Position numbers and translations under genes: made by a program. Below, in pieces: positions 54,235-63,939 of a DNA stretch of 64,000 bases. The stretch lies in NCBI RefSeq assembly GCF_002019665.1, contig NZ_KV917375.1, forward strand, positions 3,018,702-3,082,701, written 5' to 3'. How positions within the stretch are numbered: the first letter of the stretch is position 1; the number at the start of each line of letters is the position of its first letter. The notes under the pieces are model-generated. The model saw nothing but the letters and a program-made list of their open reading frames with translations. It ran no database searches and was not told the origin of the DNA. The stretch is from Sutcliffiella halmapala (GTDB taxonomy: Bacteria; Bacillota; Bacilli; Bacillales; Bacillaceae_I).

Positions 54235-55125
54235 CTAACTCTTCATAATTTCTGCTAGTGCCGAATCAATACGTGCATATTTGAATGTATAACCCTCCTG
54301 CTCCAGCCTCTCGGGTATGACCCAACGACTTTTTAAGATCAATTCCGTTTCTGTTCGGATGAAAATTGCACCAAGCTCTAACATCCACTTTGGTGAAGGT
54401 AATCCTATTTTCCTATTCATTGCCTCCCGTAGCTGAGTCATAAATTCTCGGTTCGTGATTGGGTTAGGAGCTGCGCAGTTAAAAACCCCGTCTAAGTCTT
54501 TTCGTTCTTTCAAAAATTGAATGATTTGATAAACATCCTCTATATGTACCCAGCTGAACATTTGATTACCCGATCCTTGAACACCACCGAGCCCGAAAGT
54601 TACGAGGTTTTTAAATGGTGTCATGACTCCTCCATCCTTCCCTAATACTATCGCTATTCTTAGAGCAGCCTGTCTCGTTTTTGGTAATGTGAATTGAAAA
54701 AATGACTTTTCCCACTCCTTTGCCACCTCCACGGAAAAGCCAGTCCCTATTTCGCCTTTCTCTTCCGTCATCGGTCGATCTTCTGCATTCCTATAGATAG
54801 TTGCCGTGCTTGAGTTTATCCATAATTCAGGTGGGTTATTTGCTTCTAGAATAGCTCCACCTAAAATTTCGGTAGTTTCCGTTCTCGAATCAAAAATCAT
54901 TTTTTTGTTTTTTTCATTATAACGACAGTCGACCGATTTTCCCGCCAGGTTAATCAACAACTCCGCATTCTCCAGTGCTTCTACTATTTTTGTTCGATCC
55001 CCCCAAGAAATATGTTGTGGTTGTCTGGAAATAATCTTCACTTCATAGCCTAGATTTCTATATTTATCTTCCAAATATGTGCCAATAAACCCAGTTCCAC
55101 CAGCTAAAACTACTTTTTTCATCAT
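54235..55125 (-). CDS. TIGR01777-family NAD(P)-binding protein (YfhF type)
   Basis: A 296-residue short-chain dehydrogenase-like protein. The Rossmann motif is VVLAGGTGFIGTYLEDKYRN, with LLINLAGKSVDCRYNEKNKK, LWINSSTATIYRNAEDRPMTEEKGEIG and RQAALRIAIVLGKDGGVM following. The C-terminal DUF1731 part ends with FKYARIDSALAEIM. Homologues include B. subtilis YfhF and E. coli YfcH; the reaction is not established. It lies upstream of a GNAT gene. Confidence 0.9.
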   Translation of the reverse strand: MMKKVVLAGGTGFIGTYLEDKYRNLGYEVKIISRQPQHISWGDRTKIVEALENAELLINLAGKSVDCRYNEKNKKMIFDSRTETTEILGGAILEANNPPELWINSSTATIYRNAEDRPMTEEKGEIGTGFSVEVAKEWEKSFFQFTLPKTRQAALRIAIVLGKDGGVMTPFKNLVTFGLGGVQGSGNQMFSWVHIEDVYQIIQFLKERKDLDGVFNCAAPNPITNREFMTQLREAMNRKIGLPSPKWMLELGAIFIRTETELILKSRWVIPERLEQEGYTFKYARIDSALAEIMKS

Positions 55126-55603
55126 CTAAAATCACTCGTTTCTTTTTAAATTAAAACCAGTTCCGACCTATACAATTAAATCAATTTGCAGATAATATAA
55201 AGAGTGAAAAAATATGTAAGTTCTTTTATCTTATATGAATACAAACTTGTGGTGGCATTGAAACGGATTTCCAGTAATATCCTTCCATTTAATTATACAA
55301 CAAATGAGCGATTAGATATCATTTTGTTTCTTTAGGCGATGTATCGGTATCTTTTTAGCGATTTATACGTTAACTTTAGGTAGCATTTTAAGCAAAATAG
55401 TAAAATCACCTGCATTTATCTATGAAATGGGGATTGAAAGGAGGGTTTTCGGTTGATTCTGAGATTTCTCAGGTTCTATCTAACATTCCCTGTGATTCAC
55501 CTGACATTTCCTGATATAACATAATTTTCCTACACAAATCTAGTCCTTACAATCAAGGAAGCCTGTTACTTTATGATCAGCTAACTTTTCAGGAAAATTA
55601 AAA
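55126..55603. other. Intergenic region with a tiny ORF
   Basis: About 480 nt without a conventional gene. The only translation-like signal is GAAAGGAGGG followed 7 nt later by TTG at 55453, opening a 23-codon plus-strand frame to 55524 whose middle part repeats LTFP twice. I give it no function and only weak support. Confidence 0.5.
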
Positions 55604-55631
55604 CAGGCCAATCCTCATTGAGAAAGGCCTG
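55604..55631 (-). terminator. Terminator of the fatty-acid operon
   Basis: CAGGCC (55604-55609) and GGCCTG (55626-55631), with an inner CTCAATGAG hairpin, followed on the minus strand by TTTTAATTTT. Confidence 0.8.
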
Positions 55632-55639
55632 CTCAACAC

Positions 55640-57262
55640 TTATTCCACTACTCCACTTAATTCCTGCTCCACTTTATCCCGTAACGCTCGCTTCAAAAAC
55701 TTCCCAACCGATGTTTTCGGGATTTCTTCCATAAATATCACTTCATCTGGAAGCCACCATTTTGCAAACTGCGGAGCGATAAAGTCAATTACTTCTTGTT
55801 TTTCGACTTTACCTTTATACGCTTCTTTTAATACGACACAAGCAACTGGTCTCTCCTGCCATTCATCATGTGGAACAGCTACGACGCTAGCTTCAAAAAC
55901 TGCTTCATGTGCCATGATGGCGTTTTCTAGATCCACAGAAGATATCCATTCTCCACCACTCTTTATGAGATCCTTTGTGCGATCAACGATTTTCACTACT
56001 CCCTCTTCATCGACTGTTACAACATCGCCCGTATAGAGCCAGCCATCTTTAAAGGCATCATTGGATCGTTCGTCCTTATAGTATTCGTCCGCGATCCATG
56101 GTCCTCGCAGACAAAGCTCACCCATTTCTTTTCCATCCCATTTCACATCACCTTCAGGACCAATGACCTTCATTTCAAGTCCCGGAACAAGGAGGCCTTG
56201 CATCGAACGTTTATCTAGCATGTCTTCCTCATCTAGATTTAGTTGGTGACTCTTTAATCGAGAAACAGTGGCAAGTGGTGTCGTTTCTGTCATTCCATAT
56301 GCGTGCAAAAATGGGATACCATATTTTGTTTCAAACGTTTTGATCATCCCTCGTGGTGCTGCTGAACCTCCACAAAGAATGGCCCGTAAACTAGAGGTAT
56401 CATACTCCCCTTTTTCCAGTTCATTTAATAGCGCTAGCCAAATAGTCGGCACACCTGCTGTAACCGTAATATTCTCACTTTCAATTAGTTCTGCCAAAAG
56501 CTGTGGCGTAAACTGCGGCCCAGGTAGAACTTGCGTTGTCCCAAACCAAGTTGCGGCAAAAGGTAAGCCCCAAGCGTTCGCATGGAACATCGGTACTACT
56601 GGCATGCATGTATCATATTCTGATAACCCTGCTGTGTCAGCTAACCCTAAGGCAAAGCTATGGAGCACTAAGGATCGATGAGAATAAACGACCCCTTTTG
56701 GATTTCCAGTTGTTGCTGAGGTGTAACACATCCCTGCTGCATCGTTTTCGTCAATATCCTTCACAAAGGAATAGTTAGGGTCACCATCTTCTATTAAATC
56801 TTCATAGGAGAATACTGGGTGCAGGCTTGTTGCAGGAATCTCTTCTTTATCGGTCATGATGATGAATGCCTTGACGGTTTCTAATTGATCTTGAACACGC
56901 TCGACAAGTGGTAAGAGGTCTTCATCCACAAACAGTACGACATCTTCAGCATGATTGACGATATAGGTGATGTGCTCTGTCGCTAAACGAATATTGATCG
57001 TGTGGAGTACTGCCCCCATTCCTGGTATGGCAAAGTATGTTTCTAAGTGTCGGTGATGATTCCATGCAAGCGTTCCGACTCTATCTCCTTTTTGTACGCC
57101 GATTTTTTCCAACGCACTAGAAAGTCTTCTTGTTCGCTCCCCTATCTTTTTATAGGAAAAGCGCTGCACACCTGATAATGTTCTCGACACAACCTCTTTA
57201 TTAGGGAAAAACATTTCTGCCCTTTCTAAAAGCGAACTAACGGTCATTGGTACATTCATCAT
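55640..57262 (-). CDS. Fatty-acid-type acyl-CoA ligase (AMP-forming)
   Basis: A 540-residue ANL-family enzyme. The P-loop is CYTSATTGNPKGVVYSH, with A instead of the common G at the fourth position. LHAYGMTETTPLA is the A5 motif, GWLYTGDVVTVDEEG follows, and the catalytic lysine is in KTSVGKFLKRALRD. It activates a carboxylic acid, probably a medium or long acyl chain, to its CoA thioester. It resembles long-chain ligases rather than the other two ligases in this operon. It is the last gene of the operon, before the terminator. Confidence 0.9.
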   Translation of the reverse strand: MMNVPMTVSSLLERAEMFFPNKEVVSRTLSGVQRFSYKKIGERTRRLSSALEKIGVQKGDRVGTLAWNHHRHLETYFAIPGMGAVLHTINIRLATEHITYIVNHAEDVVLFVDEDLLPLVERVQDQLETVKAFIIMTDKEEIPATSLHPVFSYEDLIEDGDPNYSFVKDIDENDAAGMCYTSATTGNPKGVVYSHRSLVLHSFALGLADTAGLSEYDTCMPVVPMFHANAWGLPFAATWFGTTQVLPGPQFTPQLLAELIESENITVTAGVPTIWLALLNELEKGEYDTSSLRAILCGGSAAPRGMIKTFETKYGIPFLHAYGMTETTPLATVSRLKSHQLNLDEEDMLDKRSMQGLLVPGLEMKVIGPEGDVKWDGKEMGELCLRGPWIADEYYKDERSNDAFKDGWLYTGDVVTVDEEGVVKIVDRTKDLIKSGGEWISSVDLENAIMAHEAVFEASVVAVPHDEWQERPVACVVLKEAYKGKVEKQEVIDFIAPQFAKWWLPDEVIFMEEIPKTSVGKFLKRALRDKVEQELSGVVE

Positions 57263-57334
57263 CTTGCATTACCCCTTTCTTATCCACCATTTATTAGATT
57301 AATTCGTTCTGGAATACTCCTAAAATCACTCAAA

Positions 57335-58450
57335 CTATTCTTCTATTAGACCTAAAAACTCTCGTAAAACCGCTTTATTATGCTCACCCTTTTCGGGAGA
57401 TTGAGCATCCCTTTTTTCTGACTCAACATGCATTTTCACTACTAACTGAACCGCTTCATTTCGATAAACGGTTTCTTTTTCTTGAAAATAAGGATAGGTA
57501 GCTAGTTCCCCCACCTCTAAAACAGGGGCAAGGCAGCAATCAACCTCTTGACTAACACGTATCCATTCTTGAAAAGTCCTACTTCTAAACAACTTTTTTA
57601 CCTCTTGATATACGAGATTACTTTCCTCTTTAGGAGAAACGTGAGCAGCTAGCCATTCAGGTCGATTCATCGCATGACAAAATTCCTGCCAAAACTTTGG
57701 CTCTAATGCGCCTAACGACATAAAACGTCCATCCTTTGTTTCATAAATCGCATAAGAGATGATTTCTCCATTTAATTCCGTTATTCCATTCTCTCGTCCT
57801 GTTTCTTCCTGGATCATCAAATGATTCCCCATCATCGAAGTCATTACATCCGTAATAGAGATACAATGATACCCTCCAATACCTGTTCGTTCCTTCTTTA
57901 TAAGAGCAGCTAGAATCCGCTCGCATGTCGCAAAACTACCAAAATAGTCAGCAATTGTAATGGAGGGATGAATCGGTTTGCCAGAATCATCTTTTAACTG
58001 TGCCAAAACCCCACTTAATGCCATGTAATTTAAATCATGACTACCAAACCTACTTAATCCGCCACTTGACCCATAACCAGTAATCGAACCATAGACAATT
58101 TGTGGATTGCGTTTTTGGACCGCTTCATAATCTAAGCCTAGCTTCCTCATGACTCCAGGTCGGAAGCTCTCTAGCACGACAGCTGATTGCTCGATAATGC
58201 CCATTATGATTTCATGAGAACCGTCCGTTTTCAAATCAATCGAAAAGCTTTTTTTCTCACGATTATTAGCTAAATAAACAACGCCAGTTCCATTCCGCTT
58301 TAACCCTGTATTGCGTGCTGGATCCCCAGCTACTGACTCAATTTTGATGACCTCTGCTCCAAGCGCTGCCAAACGTTGGGTAGCAAATGGGCCTGGTAAG
58401 TAGTTAGTGAAATCTACAATTCTAATACCTTCTAACATATTGTCTAGCAT
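57335..58450 (-). CDS. CaiB/BaiF-family (class III) CoA transferase
   Basis: A 371-residue CoA transferase. The start VDFTNYLPGPFATQRLAALG, GAEVIKIESVAGDPARN, ANNREKKSFSIDLKT and ESFRPGVMRKLGLDYE are family-typical. The catalytic aspartate is in GSHDLNYMALSGVL. It transfers CoA between an acyl-CoA and an acid, or it may work as an alpha-methylacyl-CoA racemase, which belongs to the same family. It lies 2 nt after a ligase gene in the operon. The substrate cannot be told from sequence. Confidence 0.88.
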   Translation of the reverse strand: MLDNMLEGIRIVDFTNYLPGPFATQRLAALGAEVIKIESVAGDPARNTGLKRNGTGVVYLANNREKKSFSIDLKTDGSHEIIMGIIEQSAVVLESFRPGVMRKLGLDYEAVQKRNPQIVYGSITGYGSSGGLSRFGSHDLNYMALSGVLAQLKDDSGKPIHPSITIADYFGSFATCERILAALIKKERTGIGGYHCISITDVMTSMMGNHLMIQEETGRENGITELNGEIISYAIYETKDGRFMSLGALEPKFWQEFCHAMNRPEWLAAHVSPKEESNLVYQEVKKLFRSRTFQEWIRVSQEVDCCLAPVLEVGELATYPYFQEKETVYRNEAVQLVVKMHVESEKRDAQSPEKGEHNKAVLREFLGLIEE

Positions 58451-58452
58451 CG

Positions 58453-60021
58453 CTATGCCTGTTCCCCTGTAAATAGTGCTTCCATTTGCTTTCTGAGCAC
58501 AAATTTTTGAATTTTCCCGCTGGCATTACGAGGTAGTGCATCGACAAAAAGATATTTTCTTGGGCGTTTATAACGCGCCAACTTGGAACTGTTTTGGCAC
58601 CATTCATCCAGCTCATTTTCTGTTAAAGCTGCCTCCTTTTTTACAATAAAGGCAGTAACTGTTTCACCCCAGCGATCATCCGGTAACCCTACTACCGCGA
58701 TGTCTAGAATGCCTTTGTGCTCATATAAAACATCCTCTACTTCCCTTGGATATATATTTTCACCGCCACTAATAATCATGTCATCCACACGGTCCTTTAC
58801 CCATAAAAAACCTTCTTCATCTAGATAGCCAATGTCACCAGAATGATACCAACCCTTATACAATGCTTGCTCTGTTGCTTCATCTCTTTTAAAATATCCA
58901 CTCATCATACAAGGTCCTTTTACGATAATTTCGCCTGCTTCACCTGCTAACAGTGTATCGTCTGGATCTGCTGGTCCTTCTTCATTCGGTCGGACTATTC
59001 TTATCTCATGGTTTAGACAAGCTTGTCCCGCAGACCCTGCTTTTGTGAGCTGATCTTTTTCAGTAAGGAAAGTAATCGCTGGACCCATTTCTGTCATGCC
59101 ATACGCCTGTACAAGAGCGATTCCTAGTTGGTCATGACATGAACGAACTAAGGCTGGTGCCATTGGTGCTGCTCCATACAAACCTAGAGACAAGCTACTC
59201 AAATCGTATTCTTTTATATCTTCTTGCAATAGCATATTCCACATCGTCGGAGCCGCAAAGAACTTGGTGATTTTCTCATTTTGGATGAGCTGCAAGACCT
59301 TTTTCGGTTCAAACTGATGCAGAATGACATTGGTTGCTCCCACATGTATTCTCGGGATTACCGCACAATGAAGCTCTGCACAATGAAACATTGGAGCTGT
59401 CACAAGTCCTACATCTCCTGATTCAAGCTTCGTAGCAGGAATTACTATTAAACTTTGCTCGGCTATTTCTCGGTGGCGATGAATGACTCCTTTAGGTCTT
59501 CCTGTAGTACCACTTGTGTACATAATGGCATATACATCATTCTCGTCCACCGAAGCTGTCACCTCTTCTTCTGTAACAGCATTAATTTTATCTTGAAGTT
59601 TACCTGCATAAGCAGGAGCCTCACCATCAATCAGCCAAAAGCTAGTTTTCTTAAACCGATCGGCAATTGAAGTGACAACTGGCTCAAGTGCTTGCTCATA
59701 CAAAATAACCTTAGGTTCTGCGTCCTGTATGATATAGGCAACCTCTTCTGCTTGGAGACGAAAATTAATCGGATTAAAAACTGCACCAATTTTGGCACAA
59801 GCTAGCATAGTGCTCACAAGCTCTTCTGTATTAAAAAGGAAGGTTGATACTCGATCTCCCTCTTTTATTCCTTCTTGGAGTAGAGCATTTGCTAGTCGAT
59901 TCACTCGGTTATTCCACTCTTTATAGGTATAACGTAAATTCTTCTTTACATCATAAAGCGCCTCTTTATTTGGAAACTTTTTCACCGTAAGCTCAAAGAT
60001 TTTCCCAATAGTTGTCGACAT
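58453..60021 (-). CDS. Acyl-CoA ligase (AMP-forming), second copy
   Basis: A 522-residue ANL-family ligase: MYTSGTTGRPKGVIHRHRE (P-loop), VQAYGMTEMGPAITF, GWYHSGDIGYLDEEGFLWVK, DRVDDMIISGGENIYPREVE and the catalytic lysine in RNASGKIQKFVLRKQ. It is of the fatty-acyl / short-branched carboxylate type. It is followed at once by the CoA-transferase gene. The similar architecture to the ligase at 62416 suggests duplication within the operon, with different acyl preference; this is inference. Confidence 0.9.
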   Translation of the reverse strand: MSTTIGKIFELTVKKFPNKEALYDVKKNLRYTYKEWNNRVNRLANALLQEGIKEGDRVSTFLFNTEELVSTMLACAKIGAVFNPINFRLQAEEVAYIIQDAEPKVILYEQALEPVVTSIADRFKKTSFWLIDGEAPAYAGKLQDKINAVTEEEVTASVDENDVYAIMYTSGTTGRPKGVIHRHREIAEQSLIVIPATKLESGDVGLVTAPMFHCAELHCAVIPRIHVGATNVILHQFEPKKVLQLIQNEKITKFFAAPTMWNMLLQEDIKEYDLSSLSLGLYGAAPMAPALVRSCHDQLGIALVQAYGMTEMGPAITFLTEKDQLTKAGSAGQACLNHEIRIVRPNEEGPADPDDTLLAGEAGEIIVKGPCMMSGYFKRDEATEQALYKGWYHSGDIGYLDEEGFLWVKDRVDDMIISGGENIYPREVEDVLYEHKGILDIAVVGLPDDRWGETVTAFIVKKEAALTENELDEWCQNSSKLARYKRPRKYLFVDALPRNASGKIQKFVLRKQMEALFTGEQA

Positions 60022-60045
60022 CTTTTCCCTCCTATAACCTGTGAA

Positions 60046-61197
60046 TTAATTGATTCGCTCGATTATCGTTGCATTGGCCATCCCGTGTCCTTCACACATT
60101 GTCTGCAAACCGTATTTACCACCTGTTCGTTCTAATTCATGCATCATGCTCACCATGATTCTCGCGCCACTTGCTCCTAACGGATGGCCAAGTGCAATCG
60201 CCCCACCATTAGGGTTTAGTTTAGCTGGATCTGCTCCGGTTTCTTTTAGCCAAGCTAATGGGACAGGAGCAAAGGCTTCATTTACCTCGAAAAGATCAAT
60301 CTCTTCTAATGTGAGTCCTGATTTCTGCAATACTTTTTCTGTTGCAGGAATTGGCCCTGTTAACATTAAGGTTGGATCCGATCCTACCACTACTCTCGTA
60401 TGGACTTTAAATCGAGGTTTGAGCCCAAGCTCTAAAGCCTTTTCCTTTGTCATTAATAAAAGTGCTGCTGCGCCATCACTGATTTGACTCGCATTCCCTG
60501 CATGGATGACGCCATCTTCCTTAAATACTGTTTTTAATCCGCCAAGTGCCTCAACAGATGTTTCCTTTCGAGGACCAGAATCTTCCTTTATCATCGTTCT
60601 CGATCCATCTGGCAATGTAACTTTAAGTGGCATGATTTCTTTATCAAAATAACCCTCAACTTGTGCCTTAAGCGCCTTTTGATGACTTTCAAATGAAAAT
60701 TGATCTAAATCCGCCCGGGTAAAACCATATTTTTCGGCAATTCTTTCCGCGGATAAACCTTGATTAATAATCTCAAAGCGGTCTCTTAGCTTTTCACTTA
60801 ACGGTGCCTTCTGGTAATTGGAACCCATCGGCACGCGCGACATACTTTCCACTCCACCAGCAATGACGACTTCCATGTCTCCAGCTAAAATTGCTTGTGC
60901 CGCAAAATGAACCGCCTGCTGACTTGAGCCACATTGCCTATCAAGCGTCGTACCTGGCACTTCAATTGGAAAGCCTGCTATTAGAGCTGCAACTCTCGCG
61001 ATATCTCCAGCTTGCTCACCAGATTGAGTGACACAACCAAAAATGACATCTTCTATTAAACTAGCATCTATTCCCGCTCTGCTAACGAGCTCTTTTAATA
61101 CTTCTCCTGCTAAATCATCTGGCCTCATATCCTTTAATAGCCCGTTTCTTCTTCCTACTGGAGAACGAACTCCTTCGACAATGACGACTTCTCTCAT
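60046..61197 (-). CDS. fadA: Acetyl-CoA acyltransferase (thiolase)
   Basis: A 383-residue thiolase that cleaves 3-ketoacyl-CoA at the end of beta-oxidation. The nucleophile is in TLDRQCGSSQQAVHFAAQAI, the histidine in NPNGGAIALGHPLGASGARI and the second cysteine in TMCEGHGMANATI. FGCVTQSGEQAGDIARVAAL and GGVESMSRVPMG are typical of degradative thiolases (FadA type). The partner multifunctional hydratase/dehydrogenase is not in this window. It lies 24 nt before the second ligase gene. Confidence 0.92.
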   Translation of the reverse strand: MREVVIVEGVRSPVGRRNGLLKDMRPDDLAGEVLKELVSRAGIDASLIEDVIFGCVTQSGEQAGDIARVAALIAGFPIEVPGTTLDRQCGSSQQAVHFAAQAILAGDMEVVIAGGVESMSRVPMGSNYQKAPLSEKLRDRFEIINQGLSAERIAEKYGFTRADLDQFSFESHQKALKAQVEGYFDKEIMPLKVTLPDGSRTMIKEDSGPRKETSVEALGGLKTVFKEDGVIHAGNASQISDGAAALLLMTKEKALELGLKPRFKVHTRVVVGSDPTLMLTGPIPATEKVLQKSGLTLEEIDLFEVNEAFAPVPLAWLKETGADPAKLNPNGGAIALGHPLGASGARIMVSMMHELERTGGKYGLQTMCEGHGMANATIIERIN

Positions 61198-61227
61198 GCT
61201 GATCTCCCTTTCAAAAGTGAATTTATT

Positions 61228-62403
61228 TTATAAGCCTAGATTTTTTGCAATAATCGTTTTCATAATATCGTTTGTCCCGGCATAAATACTCGCGACCGGA
61301 ATGTCTCTATATCTTCTCGCAATCTTATATTCTTCCATATAGCCATAGCCGCCATGAAGTTGCATGCATTGCGTGGCAATATTTCTCGCAATCTCTGTTA
61401 ATTTCCACTTTGCCATCGATACTTCTGTGACAACATTAGCTCCTGCTATATGCTTGGCGATTAATTGATCAAGGAACACTCTTCCCATTTCAACATCTGT
61501 TGCCATCTCCGCAATTTTGAATTGAGTATTTTGAAATTGACTAACAGGTCTTCCGAATGCCTCTCGACTTTTCACATAGTCAATCGTACTCTTAAGCATG
61601 TCTTCGGATGCAATTTGTGCACCAATCGCAACAAGTAGACGTTCCTGCTGCAGTTTATCCATTAAGTAAAGAAAGCCTTTTCCTTCTTCCCCTAAGAGAT
61701 TTTCTTTTGGAACCTTGCAATCTTCAAAAAATAATTCGGCCGTATCTTGAGAATGAAGTCCCACCTTATCTAGCTTTCTCCCTCGGCTAAACCCTGGATG
61801 GCCTCGTTCAATCACTAGCAAGCTTACACCTTTATGTTTAGGCCGAACTTCTGTATCTGTTTTACAAGCAACAATCACTAGGTCGGCATGAATCCCATTT
61901 GTAATAAAGGTTTTCGCCCCATTTACAATATAGTAATCTCCTTCTAGCTTGGCTGTTGTTTGGATATTTGCTAAATCGGATCCAGTTCCAGGCTCTGTCA
62001 TCGCGATTGCTGTAATCGTTTTACCAGTCGTGCACGATGGTAACCAGCGCTGCTTCTGCTCATTCGTTCCAAAAGAAGTAATGTAAGGAACTACAATATC
62101 ATTGTGTAAGGCAATACCAATTAAACCTGTTCCTACTCTCTCTAATTCTTCATCAATAACAACGGAATACGCCCAATCCGTTTCGCTTCCGCCATACTCT
62201 TCGGCAATATCAGGGCAAAGATAGCCCTGTTCCCCCATCTTTATCCAAAAGTCTCTCGGAATGATGCGGTCATTTTCCCATTCTTCATAATTTGGTATGG
62301 CTTCTTTTTCTAAAAACTTGCGAAATGATTTTCGAAACTGTTCATGCTCTTCCTGCAAATAAGGGTGTTTCAGCGACTCTTTCTTCGTTGAAAGCGATTT
62401 CAA
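61228..62403 (-). CDS. Acyl-CoA dehydrogenase
   Basis: A 391-residue FAD enzyme introducing the alpha-beta double bond. AMTEPGTGSDLANIQTTAKL and NGAKTFITNGIHADLVIVAC are the flavin signatures. The catalytic Glu is probably in YGYMEEYKIARRYRD, followed by YAGTNDIMKTIIAKNLG. Its size and the C-terminal Glu fit short/long-chain acyl-CoA dehydrogenases of the fad group. It lies 12 nt after the first ligase gene and before the thiolase. Confidence 0.93.
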   Translation of the reverse strand: MKSLSTKKESLKHPYLQEEHEQFRKSFRKFLEKEAIPNYEEWENDRIIPRDFWIKMGEQGYLCPDIAEEYGGSETDWAYSVVIDEELERVGTGLIGIALHNDIVVPYITSFGTNEQKQRWLPSCTTGKTITAIAMTEPGTGSDLANIQTTAKLEGDYYIVNGAKTFITNGIHADLVIVACKTDTEVRPKHKGVSLLVIERGHPGFSRGRKLDKVGLHSQDTAELFFEDCKVPKENLLGEEGKGFLYLMDKLQQERLLVAIGAQIASEDMLKSTIDYVKSREAFGRPVSQFQNTQFKIAEMATDVEMGRVFLDQLIAKHIAGANVVTEVSMAKWKLTEIARNIATQCMQLHGGYGYMEEYKIARRYRDIPVASIYAGTNDIMKTIIAKNLGL

Positions 62404-62415
62404 TTCTCATCACCT

Positions 62416-63939
62416 CTAAGCCTTTACTTGGTTTAATTTCTGACGCAATTGATATTTTAGTATTTTTCCAGATGCATTCCGCGGCAAGACTTCTTCTACA
62501 AATATTCGCCTTGGTACTTTGTAACCGGCAAGCTTTTGACGACAAAATTGCTTTAATTCCTCTTCATTAACGGTTCCGTCTTTATGTGGAACAACAACAG
62601 CACAAACCGCTTCTCCCCACACTTCATCCGGCAAGCCAATAATCGCTGCTTCTAACACCTGCGGATGTTCATACAGTACCTCCTCCACTTCAATCGAGTA
62701 AACATTTTCTCCGCCAGATATAATCATGTCTTTCTTGCGATCCACTAAGGTGATATATCCTTCTTCGTCAATGGTCGCTAAATCTCCTGTATATAACCAT
62801 CCATCTTTTAAGGTTGCTTTTGTTTCTTCTGATTTTTTATAGTATTCCTTCATAATGGATACACCTTGTAGGACAAATTCACCAACGGCACCAGGTGCAA
62901 CGTCATTACCTGCTTCATTCACCACCCTTGCTTCTGTTAAAAAGGAAGCCTTCCCATTTTTTCCGAGATGATTTTTATGTCCACTTGGATCAAGTAAAAT
63001 TCCATTTGGTCCTGCTTCTGTTAAACCACAAAGATTGTAAAATTGATCATTTTTGAACAGATTCATACTCTTTTTTACTAGCTCTGGCGCCATCGGAGCA
63101 GCTCCATAGCCACAGCGTTTAATCGATGAAAGATCATACTCATTAGCATTTGGTACTTGTAAAAGGAAATTAAACATTTCTGGTACGCCAAAAAAGTGCG
63201 TGATCTGATGCTCTTGAATGGCTTGCAGTGTATGGACGGGATGGAAATCACGATGAATAAAATGGGTTGCTCCTAATACGACTCCTGAAACAAGAAACAG
63301 GTTTAACTGAGCCGAATGGAAAAGTGGGGCAATATGTAGAAAACGCTCCTGCTGATTAATTCCCATGCTAATCATCATCGATAAGCCAACATTAAAAATT
63401 CGACGGTGATCAAATAATGCACCTTTTGGACGCCCCGTTGTTCCAGATGTATAGAGAATTTCTAAATCATCTGTTTCGAGCACTTCTATTTTCGGGTCTT
63501 GTTCATTGATAGATAAAACTTCTTTATATGTTCTATTTTCTGCATGCTCCGGACTTCCAAGTACAATTACCTTCTGGACAGCTGCTCCCACTTTTGCCTG
63601 CTGAATCGTCTCTTCAAACTCTTCATCACAAATCACTATTTTTGCTTCCGATTGTTCTAAAATATAATGAATCTCTGATGATGTTAATCGAAAATTCATA
63701 GGGACAATTACAGCGCCAATCTTTGCTCCGGCAAAGTAAGAGAAAACAAAGTAATCGGAATTCTTCATCATGAAGGCTATCTTGTCGCCCTTTTCCACTC
63801 CTACATCTACTAAACCATGGGCTAGCTTATTGACTTCTCGATTAAATTGGTCATAATTGTATGTTCTTCCTTCACAGTTAATGGCGAGCTTTTCGGGAAC
63901 TTTTCTTGCATTTTGCGAAACATACATACCGATGTTCAT
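62416..63939 (-). CDS. Acyl-CoA ligase (AMP-forming), first gene of operon
   Basis: A 507-residue ANL-family ligase: LYTSGTTGRPKGALFDHRR, CGLTEAGPNGILLDP (A5), GWLYTGDLATIDEEGYITLV, DRKKDMIISGGENVYSIEVE and the lysine in RNASGKILKYQLRQKL. It activates a carboxylic acid for the beta-oxidation steps encoded downstream. AAAGGAGGAAAATGA precedes the ATG. It is the first visible gene of the six-gene operon; the promoter should lie in or beyond the last 60 nt of the window. I saw no clear FadR operator there. Confidence 0.9.
   Translation of the reverse strand: MNIGMYVSQNARKVPEKLAINCEGRTYNYDQFNREVNKLAHGLVDVGVEKGDKIAFMMKNSDYFVFSYFAGAKIGAVIVPMNFRLTSSEIHYILEQSEAKIVICDEEFEETIQQAKVGAAVQKVIVLGSPEHAENRTYKEVLSINEQDPKIEVLETDDLEILYTSGTTGRPKGALFDHRRIFNVGLSMMISMGINQQERFLHIAPLFHSAQLNLFLVSGVVLGATHFIHRDFHPVHTLQAIQEHQITHFFGVPEMFNFLLQVPNANEYDLSSIKRCGYGAAPMAPELVKKSMNLFKNDQFYNLCGLTEAGPNGILLDPSGHKNHLGKNGKASFLTEARVVNEAGNDVAPGAVGEFVLQGVSIMKEYYKKSEETKATLKDGWLYTGDLATIDEEGYITLVDRKKDMIISGGENVYSIEVEEVLYEHPQVLEAAIIGLPDEVWGEAVCAVVVPHKDGTVNEEELKQFCRQKLAGYKVPRRIFVEEVLPRNASGKILKYQLRQKLNQVKA

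Noticed and set aside
60050-60487. 145-codon plus-strand ORF opposite the thiolase
   Set aside because: Shadow of the conserved thiolase reading frame.
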